Part shown: positions 23,079-32,539 of the stretch, in pieces
Position numbering within the stretch: the stretch's first letter is position 1
How the letters are laid out: every line of letters starts with the position of its first letter
Source of the DNA: Clostridia bacterium
Lineage (GTDB): Bacteria; Bacillota; Clostridia; UMGS1810
NCBI GenBank assembly: GCA_017621495.1
Contig: JAGATB010000005.1
Location: 1-64,000, forward strand
Length of the DNA: 64,000 nt
Reading direction: 5' to 3'
Made by a program: the position numbers and the translations under genes
The notes under the pieces: model-generated
Told to the model about the DNA's origin: nothing
Database searches by the model: none
Seen by the model: the letters and a program-made list of their open reading frames with translations, nothing else

Positions 23079-24860
23079 TTATTCTTCTGATTTAGTTATA
23101 TCTATACCCAGCTCGCCCAGCTGTTTTGCGTCTACCACATCGGGAGCGCCGCTCATGAGTTCGGAAGCATTCTGCACCTTGGGGAATGCGATGACATCTC
23201 TGATGGATTCGCAGCCGTCTATGAGCATTACCATACGGTCGAAGCCGTATGCCATACCGCCGTGAGGTGGTGTGCCGTATTTGAGCGCTTCCATAAGGAA
23301 GCCAAATCTTGCCCATGCGTCCTCTTTGCTGAATCCAAGTACACTGAACATCTTCTCCTGAAGCTCGGAGTTGTAAATTCTGATACTGCCGCCGCCAAGC
23401 TCTACACCGTTTAATATGATGTCATAAGCCTTTGCGTGTACCTTACCCGGGTCTGTGTCGAGAAGCTCCAGGTCTTCATCCTTGGGTGAGGTGAAGGGGT
23501 GATGCATGGCAACATATCTGTTTTCTTCCTCGTCAAATTCAAGCAAGGGGAAGTCTGTAACCCACAGGAAGTTAAATTTGTTTTCGTCTATGAGGTCATA
23601 GTTCTTTGCAATTTCCAGTCTCAATGCACCCAGGGAAGCGTATGCTACGCTGTCTTTGTCTGCTATGATGAAGATAACGTCGTTTTCTTTGGCGTTCATG
23701 TTCTTTAATATAGCATTCATCTCATCTTCGGAGAGGAACTTGGCTATAGGTGACTGAATACCGTCGGGGTTAACCTTAATCCAAGCAAGTGCCTTTGCTT
23801 TGTATGTCTTTACAAATTCACCAAGGGCATCAATCTTCTTTCTGGTGAGCTTATCGCCCAGGTTTTCGGCATTGATAGCACGCACCGAGCCACCGTTTGC
23901 CAGCACATCTGTAAACACCTTAAATTCGCAGTTTTTAACATCATCGGATATATCTTTAAGCTCAAGACCGAATCTGGTATCAGGCTTGTCCGAACCGAAG
24001 CGATCCATAGCTTCACTGTAGGGCATTCTAAGGAATGGAAGCTCTACATCTATACCCTTTATCTCCTTGAAAATCTTGGCAAGGAGCTTTTCATTTACGC
24101 TTATTACATCGTCCATGTCAACAAAGGACATCTCTATATCTATCTGTGTGAATTCCGGCTGACGGTCTGCTCTTAAGTCCTCGTCACGGAAGCACTTAAC
24201 TATCTGATAGTATCTGTCCATACCGGATATCATAAGCAGCTGTTTATATAGCTGTGGAGACTGGGGCAGTGCATAAAACTTACCATTGTGCACACGGCTG
24301 GGCACCAGGTAGTCTCTGGCACCCTCCGGGGTGCTCTTCTGGAGCATGGGAGTTTCTATTTCAAGGAATCCGTTTTCGTCGTAGAAATTACGCACTATTT
24401 TGGCAATTTTGCTTCTTAATATCATCCTGCGCTGCATATCCGGACGGCGAAGGTCAAGGTAGCGGTATTTGAGACGGAGCTCCTCTTTAACATCGCTGTT
24501 TTCTACTATATAAAAGGGCGGTGTCTCTGCAGAATCCAGTATACGAAGCTCGGAAACTGCGATTTCCAACTCACCGGTTTTCATATTCTTATTAACGGAG
24601 GAACGCTGCTGTACCACACCTCTTGCGGCAAGCACATATTCACTTCTTACCTTGGCAGCCTTTTCGCAGAGGTCCTTGTTATCTGTATCAAACATGAGCT
24701 GGATAATGCCGGAGATATCTCTTAAGTTAATGAAGATAAGACCGCCCAAGTCTCTCACCTGGTCTGCAAAGCCCATGATGGTGACTTCTCTGCCTATATC
24801 TTCCTTGGTAAGATTGCCGCACATGTCGGTTCTTTTAAAATCGGTAATTTTTTCAAACAT
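23079..24860 (-). CDS. aspS: Aspartyl-tRNA synthetase
   Basis: The 593-residue class II synthetase has an N-terminal OB-fold anticodon domain (VTIMGFADQVRDLGGLIFINLRD), motif 2 (FRDEDLRADRQPEFTQIDIEMSF), the bacterial GAD insertion (about 290-410) and motif 3 (GFDRMVMLIDGCESIRDVIAFPK). It charges tRNA-Asp. Length and insertion match the bacterial type. It follows hisS by 49 bp on the same strand, the usual Firmicutes hisS-aspS pair. No T-box leader is seen. Confidence 0.97.
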   Translation of the reverse strand: MFEKITDFKRTDMCGNLTKEDIGREVTIMGFADQVRDLGGLIFINLRDISGIIQLMFDTDNKDLCEKAAKVRSEYVLAARGVVQQRSSVNKNMKTGELEIAVSELRILDSAETPPFYIVENSDVKEELRLKYRYLDLRRPDMQRRMILRSKIAKIVRNFYDENGFLEIETPMLQKSTPEGARDYLVPSRVHNGKFYALPQSPQLYKQLLMISGMDRYYQIVKCFRDEDLRADRQPEFTQIDIEMSFVDMDDVISVNEKLLAKIFKEIKGIDVELPFLRMPYSEAMDRFGSDKPDTRFGLELKDISDDVKNCEFKVFTDVLANGGSVRAINAENLGDKLTRKKIDALGEFVKTYKAKALAWIKVNPDGIQSPIAKFLSEDEMNAILKNMNAKENDVIFIIADKDSVAYASLGALRLEIAKNYDLIDENKFNFLWVTDFPLLEFDEEENRYVAMHHPFTSPKDEDLELLDTDPGKVHAKAYDIILNGVELGGGSIRIYNSELQEKMFSVLGFSKEDAWARFGFLMEALKYGTPPHGGMAYGFDRMVMLIDGCESIRDVIAFPKVQNASELMSGAPDVVDAKQLGELGIDITKSEE

Positions 24861-24909
24861 TAAATTTCATTCCTTTCAGTATGAAGTCACGTCTGTTATG
24901 ATAACGTGA

Positions 24910-26175
24910 TTAGTAATTTTCTTCAATATTTTTTGCAATTGCCTGCGCATTCAATTCAACCTCTGCAGATTCACCCAGTGCCATATTCTTAAGCATGACC
25001 TTGCCCTCGGTAATCTCGTTATCTCCTATGATTACGGAGTATTTGCATCCCAGCTTGTTCGCCTGCTTCATCTGAGCCTTTACACTTCTGTCCAGCTTGT
25101 CATAATCGGCACTTATTCCCAGAAGTCTCAGGTCATGAACCAGCTTCTGAGCAAATTTGGCACTCTCTGCACCTATATTGCCCACAAAAATCTGCATAGC
25201 ACTTTCATCATTTATCTCCACATTCTGAGCCTCGAGACAGAGGAAAAGTCTCTCCATGCCTATGGCAAATCCGCACGCAGGGGTATCGGGACCGCCGAGC
25301 TCTTTAACAAGTCCGTCGTAACGTCCGCCGCCGCATACTGTGGCATTGGAGCTGGCTATATCCGCAGTGATTTCAAACACTGTCTTGGTGTAGTAGTCCA
25401 GTCCTCTTACGATATCAGGGTCGATTTCGTACTCAATACCCATATTATCCAGGGAGGATTTGACATTTGCAAAGTGCTCGGAGCACTCATCACAAAGGTA
25501 GTCTATGAGCCTGGGAGCATCCTTTATGATATCCTTGCACACAGACGACTTGCAGTCGATTATACGCATGGGATTGCGGTCAAAACGACTCTTGCAGGTG
25601 TCGCACAGTTCATCATAATTTGCCGATAAGTACTCTTTGAGCTTATCATTATACGCTTTGCGGCAATGCGGACAGCCTATGCTGTTGATACGCAGGGTAA
25701 GGTCCTTTAGACCCAGTCTGCCAAACAGCATTAGCGCAAGCTCTATAATCTCGGCATCGGCGGCATAATTCTGAGTACCGAAGTACTCCACACCGAACTG
25801 GTGAAACTCCCTCATCCTGCCTGCCTGTGGCTTCTCATAACGATAACAGCTTATCTGGTAAAACAGCTTGGTAGGCTGGGGGTTGTTGAACAGTCCGTGC
25901 TCTATAAAGCTTCTTGCGGCGCCTGCCGTACCCTCCGGTCGCAGGGTAATGCTCCTTTGACCTTTATCATTGAAGGTATACATTTCCTTCTCTACAACAT
26001 CTGTGGTGTCACCCACTCCACGGCTGAAAAGCTCTGTGTGTTCAAATACAGGTGTGCGTATTTCCTTGACACCAAAGTCGGCGCAAAGCTTCTTGATAAC
26101 GTTTTCTGCATACTGCCATTTATAGGAATTCTCCGGCAATATGTCTGCAGTTCCTTTAGGTGCTTTGGTAAGCAT
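24910..26175 (-). CDS. hisS: Histidyl-tRNA synthetase
   Basis: The 421-residue class II synthetase has KAPKGTADILPENSYKWQ at the start, motif 2 within YRYEKPQAGRMREFHQFGVE, the histidine-A motif GLDYYTKTVFEI and motif 3 GFAIGMERL, plus a C-terminal anticodon domain. It attaches histidine to tRNA-His and is the first gene of the hisS-aspS operon, behind a consensus promoter at 26227-26255. A four-cysteine motif is present in the insertion (CPHC and CDTC near 190-215). Confidence 0.97.
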   Translation of the reverse strand: MLTKAPKGTADILPENSYKWQYAENVIKKLCADFGVKEIRTPVFEHTELFSRGVGDTTDVVEKEMYTFNDKGQRSITLRPEGTAGAARSFIEHGLFNNPQPTKLFYQISCYRYEKPQAGRMREFHQFGVEYFGTQNYAADAEIIELALMLFGRLGLKDLTLRINSIGCPHCRKAYNDKLKEYLSANYDELCDTCKSRFDRNPMRIIDCKSSVCKDIIKDAPRLIDYLCDECSEHFANVKSSLDNMGIEYEIDPDIVRGLDYYTKTVFEITADIASSNATVCGGGRYDGLVKELGGPDTPACGFAIGMERLFLCLEAQNVEINDESAMQIFVGNIGAESAKFAQKLVHDLRLLGISADYDKLDRSVKAQMKQANKLGCKYSVIIGDNEITEGKVMLKNMALGESAEVELNAQAIAKNIEENY

Positions 26176-26226
26176 TATAAGCTCCCTCCATTTATGTTAG
26201 TTTCTAATTATATCCATACATAATAT

Positions 26227-26255
26227 ATTGTACAAAAAACGAGCAAAAATGTCAA
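26227..26255 (-). promoter_or_regulatory. Promoter of hisS-aspS
   Basis: On the minus strand TTGACA (26250-26255) and TACAAT (26227-26232) are 17 bp apart. Confidence 0.8.
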
Positions 26256-26293
26256 GGAAAATGCGAAAAAAGCAAATTATTTTGTAATCTTGA

Positions 26294-26322
26294 TTGACAC
26301 AAGGCTGATATAATGCTAAAAT
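26294..26322 (+). promoter_or_regulatory. Promoter of hydF
   Basis: TTGACA (26294-26299) and TAAAAT (26317-26322) are 17 bp apart; TAGGAGGCG follows just before the ATG. Confidence 0.75.
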
Positions 26323-26352
26323 TTATATATAATCTTATAGGAGGCGTGACAT

Positions 26353-27534
26353 ATGGGACTTAACGACACACCATCCGCCAACAGAGTGCACATAGCATTT
26401 TTCGGCAGAAGAAATGCAGGTAAATCCAGCTTGGTTAATGCCGTTACCGGACAAGAGCTTGCAGTGGTATCCGATATAGCCGGTACTACTACGGACCCTG
26501 TGTATAAATCAATGGAGCTTTTGCCACTGGGGCCGGTGGTTATAATAGATACGGCGGGGCTTGATGACGAAGGCGAGCTGGGAGAAATGCGAATCAAAAA
26601 AACCATGCAGGTGCTTAATAAAACAGATATAGCCGTACTCGTAATTGATATTACCGCTGGGATGCAGGATGAGGACAAAAAGCTGACAGAGCTTTTTGAA
26701 AGCAAAAATATAAGCTATATTACAGTGTACAACAAGTGCGAATTGCTCAGTTGTGTCCCCGAAGCAAAGGGCAACGAAATATATGTAAGTGCAAAAAAGA
26801 AAATAAATATAAATGAACTCAAAGACAAGCTTGGCAGCTTAAAACCCCAAGAAAGCCAAAAGAGAATGGTAGCGGACTTCATAGAGAGAGGAGATATAGC
26901 AATACTGGTAATCCCCATAGATGAATCCGCTCCCAAGGGCAGGCTGATACTGCCCCAGCAGCAGGCTATACGGGATATACTGGACGCAGGGGCTGTATCA
27001 GTAACGGTTCAGCCGGAAGAGCTCCCGGACACGCTCAAAAAGCTTGGCGTAAAGCCTAAGATAGTGATAACCGATAGCCAGGTATTCGGCAGAGTAAGCA
27101 AGGACGTGCCGGAGGATATAAAGCTGACTTCATTTTCAATACTTGTTGCAAGGGTAAAAGGACTTCTGGACAGTGCAGTGAAGGGTGCAACTGTACTTGA
27201 CACTCTAAATGACGGCGACACGGTGCTCATAAGTGAAGGCTGTACACATCACCGTCAATGCAACGACATCGGTACAGTGAAACTCCCTAAATTAATAGAA
27301 AAGCATACCGGGCATAAGCTTAACTTTGAGTTCTCATCGGGCGGTACATTCCCGGAGGATTTAAGTAAATATGCTCTGATTGTACACTGCGGCGGATGCA
27401 TGATAAATGAAAAAGAAATGATGTACAGAGTAAAATGTGCCGAAAGTCAGAATATACCTATAACAAATTACGGCACAGCAATAGCACATATGAACGGAAT
27501 TTTGAAAAGAAGTCTGGAAATATTAACAGAATAA
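26353..27534 (+). CDS. hydF: [FeFe]-hydrogenase H-cluster maturation GTPase HydF
   Basis: The 393-residue protein has a GTPase domain (GRRNAGKSS at 18-26, DTAGLDDEGELG as G3) and the HydF-specific C-terminal part with CTHH near 297 and HCGGC near 345, the ligands of the [4Fe-4S] cluster that scaffolds the di-iron subcluster. HydF receives the precursor from HydE/HydG and loads apo-hydrogenase HydA. None of those partners is in this window. Its presence indicates hydrogen-evolving fermentation. Confidence 0.95.
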   Translation: MGLNDTPSANRVHIAFFGRRNAGKSSLVNAVTGQELAVVSDIAGTTTDPVYKSMELLPLGPVVIIDTAGLDDEGELGEMRIKKTMQVLNKTDIAVLVIDITAGMQDEDKKLTELFESKNISYITVYNKCELLSCVPEAKGNEIYVSAKKKININELKDKLGSLKPQESQKRMVADFIERGDIAILVIPIDESAPKGRLILPQQQAIRDILDAGAVSVTVQPEELPDTLKKLGVKPKIVITDSQVFGRVSKDVPEDIKLTSFSILVARVKGLLDSAVKGATVLDTLNDGDTVLISEGCTHHRQCNDIGTVKLPKLIEKHTGHKLNFEFSSGGTFPEDLSKYALIVHCGGCMINEKEMMYRVKCAESQNIPITNYGTAIAHMNGILKRSLEILTE

Positions 27535-27550
27535 AATCGCCATTGATAAG

Positions 27551-27582
27551 CAATACTGTCAACTTAAAAGCTGACAGTATTG
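27551..27582. terminator. Hairpin between convergent hydF and the zinc-ribbon gene
   Basis: CAATACTGTCA pairs perfectly with TGACAGTATTG across a 10-base loop. The flanks are AT-rich but lack a long U-run, so termination is likely but not certain. Confidence 0.5.
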
Positions 27583-27597
27583 CAGTAAAATATTTTG

Positions 27598-28020
27598 TTA
27601 CACTTTTTTGAAAAATTTATATCTGCATTTAGGGCAGGTAACTTCTATTTTGCCCACGTGTTTGGGCACTCGAATGCTTGCCTTGCATTTTTTGCAGCGG
27701 AAATACTTGTGTGTTTTGCGATTTTGCCATGCATCTCTTTTAATCTTGTACCACGCCATGAAGCGGTTTCTGAGCTTCAAAAACTTCATTTTTTCCTCAT
27801 ATCGTTTGCTTATATTGCGTGAATATGTCCTAACCAGTGCTATGATAAGCAACACCCATGCCAAAATTTGAAAAACGAAGAAAAATATCACGCCTGTGCG
27901 TGCCAAAAGCAGCGACACAACTGAAGCTACAAGCAAAAATATATTAAGCTCGTCAATTCCGTAACGTCCCTGCATAAAAGCCTGATATTTATAACTCAGA
28001 TTATACAAAAAATGTCTCAT
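27598..28020 (-). CDS. Small membrane protein with C-terminal zinc ribbon
   Basis: The 140-residue protein has two membrane helices (about 27-60), a basic linker and a C-terminal CKKC...CPKC zinc ribbon (about 109-134). Such proteins are common in Clostridia and have no assigned function; the ribbon resembles MJ0042-type zinc fingers. It is a single gene with its own promoter (28054-28082). The N-terminus contains YQAFMQGRYGIDELN, conserved-looking and facing the cytoplasm. Confidence 0.7.
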   Translation of the reverse strand: MRHFLYNLSYKYQAFMQGRYGIDELNIFLLVASVVSLLLARTGVIFFFVFQILAWVLLIIALVRTYSRNISKRYEEKMKFLKLRNRFMAWYKIKRDAWQNRKTHKYFRCKKCKASIRVPKHVGKIEVTCPKCRYKFFKKV

Positions 28021-28396
28021 GTCATTTCATCTCCCCGGGAAATATTAAAATGTAGTATAATACTTCCAAAGAGCTTTGTCAACGGGAATTTTGGCAAAAT
28101 TAAACATATTGAAATGATACGTTAATATCTAATTCACAATCAAAGTGCCGACCGGGTATCGTCAGAATCGCTGTTTACCTCCGTGCACTGCGGCTGTGTC
28201 ATTATCAAAAATATTTTTTTATTTCATTTGTGCCGTCCCCTATTGACAAATTTTAATTACAGTTATACTATATAATAAAAAGTCCGTGAGCGGCAAATAT
28301 ATAATTAAGAAAAAAACGGCGAGCAGTACACAGCTTGACGTATAAAGGCAGCGTACCCGGCTCGTATGGGAATAAGCGAAGAAGTAAGGAGTACTT
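28021..28396. promoter_or_regulatory. Divergent promoter region
   Basis: On the minus strand TTGACA (28077-28082) and TATACT (28054-28059), 17 bp apart, serve the zinc-ribbon gene. On the plus strand TTGACA (28243-28248) is followed by TATACT (28264-28269) and TATAAT (28271-28276), a less regular promoter for the GTPase-NYN gene. About 120 nt of leader follow; no clear attenuator or leader peptide like that of tetM was found. 28110-28235 holds nothing recognisable. Confidence 0.6.
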
Positions 28397-30964
28397 ATGA
28401 AGGATAAAAGGATAACTATGGGAATACTGGCACACGTTGATGCGGGTAAAACAACCCTCAGCGAAGCCATACTATATAATTCCGGCAGTATACGCACTCT
28501 GGGCAGAGTAGACCACAGAGACAGCTTTCTGGATACAAACTCTATAGAAAGAGAAAGAGGAATTACTGTTTTTTCCAAGCAGGCTGTGTTTACAAATTAC
28601 AGCTCGACCGTAACACTTCTGGACACACCGGGGCATGCGGACTTTGGTGCAGAAGCAGAGAGAGCTATGCAGGTGTTGGACTACGCAGTACTGGTGATAA
28701 GTGCCACCGACGGAGTACAGAGCCACACCAGAACCCTGTGGAAGCTGCTGGAGAATTACGGCGTGCCCACATTTATATTTGTAAACAAAACCGACCTGCC
28801 AAATCCCGGCATAGGTGAAATTACAGAAAAGCTCAAAAGCACTCTATCCGATGGCTGCACAGACTTCAGCGGAGAGTTTGACACGGATACACTGGAAGCC
28901 ATGGCAATGTGCGACGAGGGTATACTAAACGAGCTTTTAACCGGCAATGTAACAGATACCGCATTAGCCGATGCCATAAACCGAAGGCATATATACCCCG
29001 TGTTTTTCGGCTCTGCGCTGAAAAATGACGGTGTACAGTACTTCATGGAAAGTTTTGATAAATATACCCGTGTTAAGGACTATTGCGATAAATTCGGTGC
29101 CAAGGTATTTAAAATATCAGAGGACGAACGCGGAAACAGGCTCACCCATATGAAGATAACAAGCGGAAGCCTCAATGTAAAAACCGTGCTGACAGGTACC
29201 GCCGACGGCAGCGAATGGAATGAAAAGATAAACGAAATCCGCATATACTCCGGTGATAAATATGAAGGTGTGCAGACTGCTGTACAGGGCAGTGTATGCG
29301 CAGTAACCGGTCTTAGCCTTGCCTGCCCCGGAGATGGACTGGGTATAGAACCGGACTCCGTCGGTGCCATGCTGGAGCCTGTGTTTTCCTATACTGTGAA
29401 GCTGCCTTACTCAGTTAATGACACAGAGGCGTTCGCTGCATTTAAAAAATTGGCTTCAGAGGAAACCAAGCTCAATGTATCCTGGAGTGAGCAGCTGGGC
29501 AGGATAAGAGTTCAGCTCATGGGCGAGGTACAGACCGAGGTTTTAAAGCGTGTGATAAAAGACAGATTTGGATTTGAGCCCGAATTTGAGCAGGGAGGCA
29601 TCATATATAAGGAAACCATAGCAAATACGGTAGAAGGCGTAGGTCACTATGAGCCTTTGAGACATTACGCAGAGGTGCATCTGATATTAAAACCGGGCAA
29701 GAGAGGAAGCGGAGTTACCTTTTCATCAAAATGCCGTGAGGACGAGCTTGACCTCAACTGGCAGAGACTGATACTCACCCATCTCGCAGAGAAAACTCAC
29801 CTCGGAGTGCTTACAGGCTCACCGATTACGGATATAGATATAACACTTGCCTCAGGCAGAGCACATCAGAAGCACACCGACGGTGGAGACTTTCGCCAGG
29901 CAACCTACAGGGCAGTACGTCACGGACTGAGAAATGCCGACAGCATACTGCTGGAGCCGTGGTATGACTTCCGCATAGAGGTACCTACAGAGAATATAGG
30001 CAGAGTGATGAATGATATATCGCAGATGGGCGGAGCCTTTACCTCTCCGGATACCATGAATGAAATGTCATATATAACGGGTAGTGCACCTGTATCAAAG
30101 CTGCAGTTTTATCAAAAGGATATCCTGAGCTTTACCGGTGGCAGAGGACAGATGAGCTGCACCCTGAAGGGCTATGAGCCATGCATTAACTCTGATGAGG
30201 TCATAGAGGCAATCGCCTACAACTGCGATGCAGACACAGAAAACACGGCTGACTCTGTATTCTGCTCACACGGAGCGGCGTTTAACGTCAACTGGGCCGA
30301 GGTCTGCGAGCATATGCATCTGGAGAGTGCCCTTAAGGCAAAGTCGGAGCCGGACGAATACACCCCCGGCAGAGAACGAAGGTTTGACGCACTTAATGTA
30401 TCGGAAGAGGAGCTTGGCAGGATATTTGAGATGACATTCGGCAAGCCGAAGGAAGCCCCCCGCATGGTGAAACACAGAACCGGCGGTGACAGCACCAAGC
30501 CATATAAAGGTAAGGGGAAGCCTGTTACCGTAAAGGACGAATATATACTGGTAGACGGCTACAACATAATATTTGCATGGAAAGAGCTAAAAGACCTGGC
30601 AGACAAAAACATAGACCTGGCACGAAGCACACTGATAAACAGACTCATAAATTACAAGGCTGTACGAGGCTGTGAGCTGGCTGTGGTATTTGATGCCTAT
30701 AAGGTCAAAGGAAATTTGGGAGAAGTGGAGCATGTAACCGGTATAAGCGTGGTATACACCAAGGAAGCCGAAACTGCCGACTCATATATAGAAAAGGCAT
30801 CTCATAAGCTGGCCTCGGAGTACTTTGTGAGAGTAGCTACATCGGACAATCTGGAACAGATGATAATCCTGGGTGCAGGAGCACTGAGAGTACCTGCTCC
30901 TCAGTTTGAAAAGGAAGTGTCCGACGTAGAGAAGGCTATACGGGAGTTTTTGGATAAGCAATGA
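28397..30964 (+). CDS. TetM/EF-G-like translational GTPase fused to a Rae1/YacP-type NYN ribonuclease domain
   Basis: The 855-residue protein starts with a translational GTPase: AHVDAGKTT (12-20), RGIT switch I, DTPGH, NKTD. EF-G-like domains II-V follow to about residue 600, closest in layout to ribosomal protection proteins. After a linker of about 110 residues, residues 714-855 form a YacP-type NYN domain with ILVDGYNII (717-725), VVFDAYKVKG, TADSYIE and VATSDNLEQMI, keeping the acidic residues of the active site. Bacillus Rae1/YacP is a ribosome-associated endoribonuclease that cuts mRNA in the A site. The fusion thus joins an A-site-entering GTPase to an A-site nuclease. TAAGGAG supports the start. 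A translational quality-control role is inferred; classical tetracycline resistance is doubtful. Confidence 0.85.
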   Translation: MKDKRITMGILAHVDAGKTTLSEAILYNSGSIRTLGRVDHRDSFLDTNSIERERGITVFSKQAVFTNYSSTVTLLDTPGHADFGAEAERAMQVLDYAVLVISATDGVQSHTRTLWKLLENYGVPTFIFVNKTDLPNPGIGEITEKLKSTLSDGCTDFSGEFDTDTLEAMAMCDEGILNELLTGNVTDTALADAINRRHIYPVFFGSALKNDGVQYFMESFDKYTRVKDYCDKFGAKVFKISEDERGNRLTHMKITSGSLNVKTVLTGTADGSEWNEKINEIRIYSGDKYEGVQTAVQGSVCAVTGLSLACPGDGLGIEPDSVGAMLEPVFSYTVKLPYSVNDTEAFAAFKKLASEETKLNVSWSEQLGRIRVQLMGEVQTEVLKRVIKDRFGFEPEFEQGGIIYKETIANTVEGVGHYEPLRHYAEVHLILKPGKRGSGVTFSSKCREDELDLNWQRLILTHLAEKTHLGVLTGSPITDIDITLASGRAHQKHTDGGDFRQATYRAVRHGLRNADSILLEPWYDFRIEVPTENIGRVMNDISQMGGAFTSPDTMNEMSYITGSAPVSKLQFYQKDILSFTGGRGQMSCTLKGYEPCINSDEVIEAIAYNCDADTENTADSVFCSHGAAFNVNWAEVCEHMHLESALKAKSEPDEYTPGRERRFDALNVSEEELGRIFEMTFGKPKEAPRMVKHRTGGDSTKPYKGKGKPVTVKDEYILVDGYNIIFAWKELKDLADKNIDLARSTLINRLINYKAVRGCELAVVFDAYKVKGNLGEVEHVTGISVVYTKEAETADSYIEKASHKLASEYFVRVATSDNLEQMIILGAGALRVPAPQFEKEVSDVEKAIREFLDKQ

Positions 30965-31044
30965 ATTTTCAGCTTTTCACTGCCTGCAGGTTTCGAAAAA
31001 GCATCATGTTGACGTTTTATCAACAGTGTGTATCTACCTCTCAC

Positions 31045-31078
31045 ACCACCGTACATAGGGTTACCTATACGGCGGTTC
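31045..31078 (-). mobile_element. Group II intron domain V relic
   Basis: On the minus strand this 34-nt segment begins GAACCGCCGTATAGG and ends GTACGGTGGT. It folds into the domain V hairpin with a two-nucleotide bulge on the 3' side, and GTGAGAGG follows, as in bacterial group II introns. A short GTTGA/TCAAC hairpin further on may be domain VI. No reverse transcriptase gene or other intron domains are visible, so it is a solitary 3' remnant. Confidence 0.6.
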
Positions 31079-31093
31079 AATCATATTGAGTAC

Positions 31094-31146
31094 AAAGACT
31101 TGCATGCTGTGGATATATCATAATATCCACGGCATGCAAGTCTTTT
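31094..31146. terminator. Strong bidirectional terminator
   Basis: AAGACTTGCATGC...GATAT pairs over about 20 bp with ATATC...GCATGCAAGTCTT, with T-rich flanks on both strands. It separates the converging GTPase-NYN gene and the carbohydrate operon. Confidence 0.85.
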
Positions 31147-31194
31147 GTTATTTAGAAGATATTATAAATTTGTCTCATTAATAAAATGTTTGGT

Positions 31195-32520
31195 TTAAAA
31201 TTTAAATATATATGTAGCAATAGAATGTGGCTCCAGTTGTGTTTTCAGCATATTACCCTCAATGCTAAAACAGAACTGTTTTTCTTTGTCTGTGGCATTA
31301 AGTACCACAGATACAACACTTCCATCGGGATTTTTAAACGAAACTGTGTCAATATCTGATGTCCACTTGCTGCTACCTATTCTTTTAGCACCTTTTTTTA
31401 CAAACTTGCTGAAATGGCCTATATAGTAATACGAATCATGAATATGAATTTTATCATTAACCGTATCTGCCATAATAGGCGCATCGCAATAGTTACCTAC
31501 ATGGTTTGGTCCTCCTTTTTCATCAAGAACCAAATTCCAGTCACAAAAAACATTGCAATAATTATTGAAATTACCAATCATATCATGAGCATACTTCTCT
31601 CCTATTTGTACGGTTTCCTTTTTTCCAAGACTATATTCATAGCACCCCTCCGAAAAGACTATGTCTTTTTCGGGGTAGAGCTTGTTAAACATCTCAAGCT
31701 GTTCAAAATGGTCACCGCTGTACCAGTGAAAAGCTATTCCGTCTACATATTCCATTGTATCGCGGTCACCTAATACGGTCTTTGCGCGTTCAAGTACTCT
31801 TTCCTTGTTATGATCCCAAAACAGCAGTTTTACTCCCAAAGGTTTTAGCCTTTTACCAAGATGATTCTTAATAAAATCCCTTTCTTCTTCGGCTGTATAT
31901 ATACACGAATCCCATCTTTGAATTGCCTTCGGCTCGTTTTGAACCGAGACAGTACTTATATTAATTCCTTCAAGTTCATATGCCTTTATAAATTCAACGA
32001 AATATTGTGCCCATAGGTCATTATATTTACTTTTAAGTTTTCCGCCGCAGTTCATCTGTCCGTTAGTTTTCATGTAAGCAGGCGGACTCCACGGGGATGC
32101 AAACATATCAATATCGTTATATTTCATTGCATCTTTTATCATAGGAATTATAAATTTTTTATCTCTTGAAATATCAAATGTTTCAAGAGTTTCATCGTCA
32201 TCTTTAACATAGCAATAATTCTCTAATGAAAAATCACAGCTATTTATATGAACACGACCAAAATTATATCCGATACCCTCACAGTTATCAAAATATAATT
32301 TTAGGATTCTATCTCTATTCTTCTTGCTTAATTTGTCAATTGTTGTAGCTGCGGCTTCTGTAAAAGCTCCGCCAAAGCCTTTTATTTCCTGGTACTCTAC
32401 ATCAGGAAATACACATATAAGCTCCCCTTCCCTATCTTTGTCATTGCAAACCGACACATCATTACGTTCTTTAAATGGTTCTTGTCCAAATACTGTTTTA
32501 ACTGCCTTTATTTTCATCAT
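31195..32520 (-). CDS. Intracellular GH30 glycosidase (glucosylceramidase-like)
   Basis: The 441-residue protein has the GH30 signature: EIKGFGGAFTEAAATTI near residue 45, the acid/base Glu in VSVQNEP near 192 and the nucleophile Glu in IVFSEGCYE near 288, followed by the C-terminal beta domain. There is no signal peptide, so it acts on imported oligosaccharides. GH30 enzymes act on beta-glucosyl, beta-1,6-glucosyl or beta-xylosyl bonds. As last gene of the sugar operon it likely trims the imported substrate. The specificity is open. Confidence 0.85.
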   Translation of the reverse strand: MMKIKAVKTVFGQEPFKERNDVSVCNDKDREGELICVFPDVEYQEIKGFGGAFTEAAATTIDKLSKKNRDRILKLYFDNCEGIGYNFGRVHINSCDFSLENYCYVKDDDETLETFDISRDKKFIIPMIKDAMKYNDIDMFASPWSPPAYMKTNGQMNCGGKLKSKYNDLWAQYFVEFIKAYELEGINISTVSVQNEPKAIQRWDSCIYTAEEERDFIKNHLGKRLKPLGVKLLFWDHNKERVLERAKTVLGDRDTMEYVDGIAFHWYSGDHFEQLEMFNKLYPEKDIVFSEGCYEYSLGKKETVQIGEKYAHDMIGNFNNYCNVFCDWNLVLDEKGGPNHVGNYCDAPIMADTVNDKIHIHDSYYYIGHFSKFVKKGAKRIGSSKWTSDIDTVSFKNPDGSVVSVVLNATDKEKQFCFSIEGNMLKTQLEPHSIATYIFKF

Positions 32521-32539
32521 ATTGACCCCCTAAAAGAAA

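Noticed and set aside
24861..26352. T-box riboswitch upstream of hisS or aspS
   Set aside because: The leaders are too short and lack the T-box core sequence and antiterminator; a plain promoter lies at 26227-26255.
28397..30964. Tetracycline resistance gene tet(M)-like
   Set aside because: The GTPase body is diverged, the C-terminus has a nuclease domain, and no tetM-type leader attenuator or mobile-element genes are nearby.
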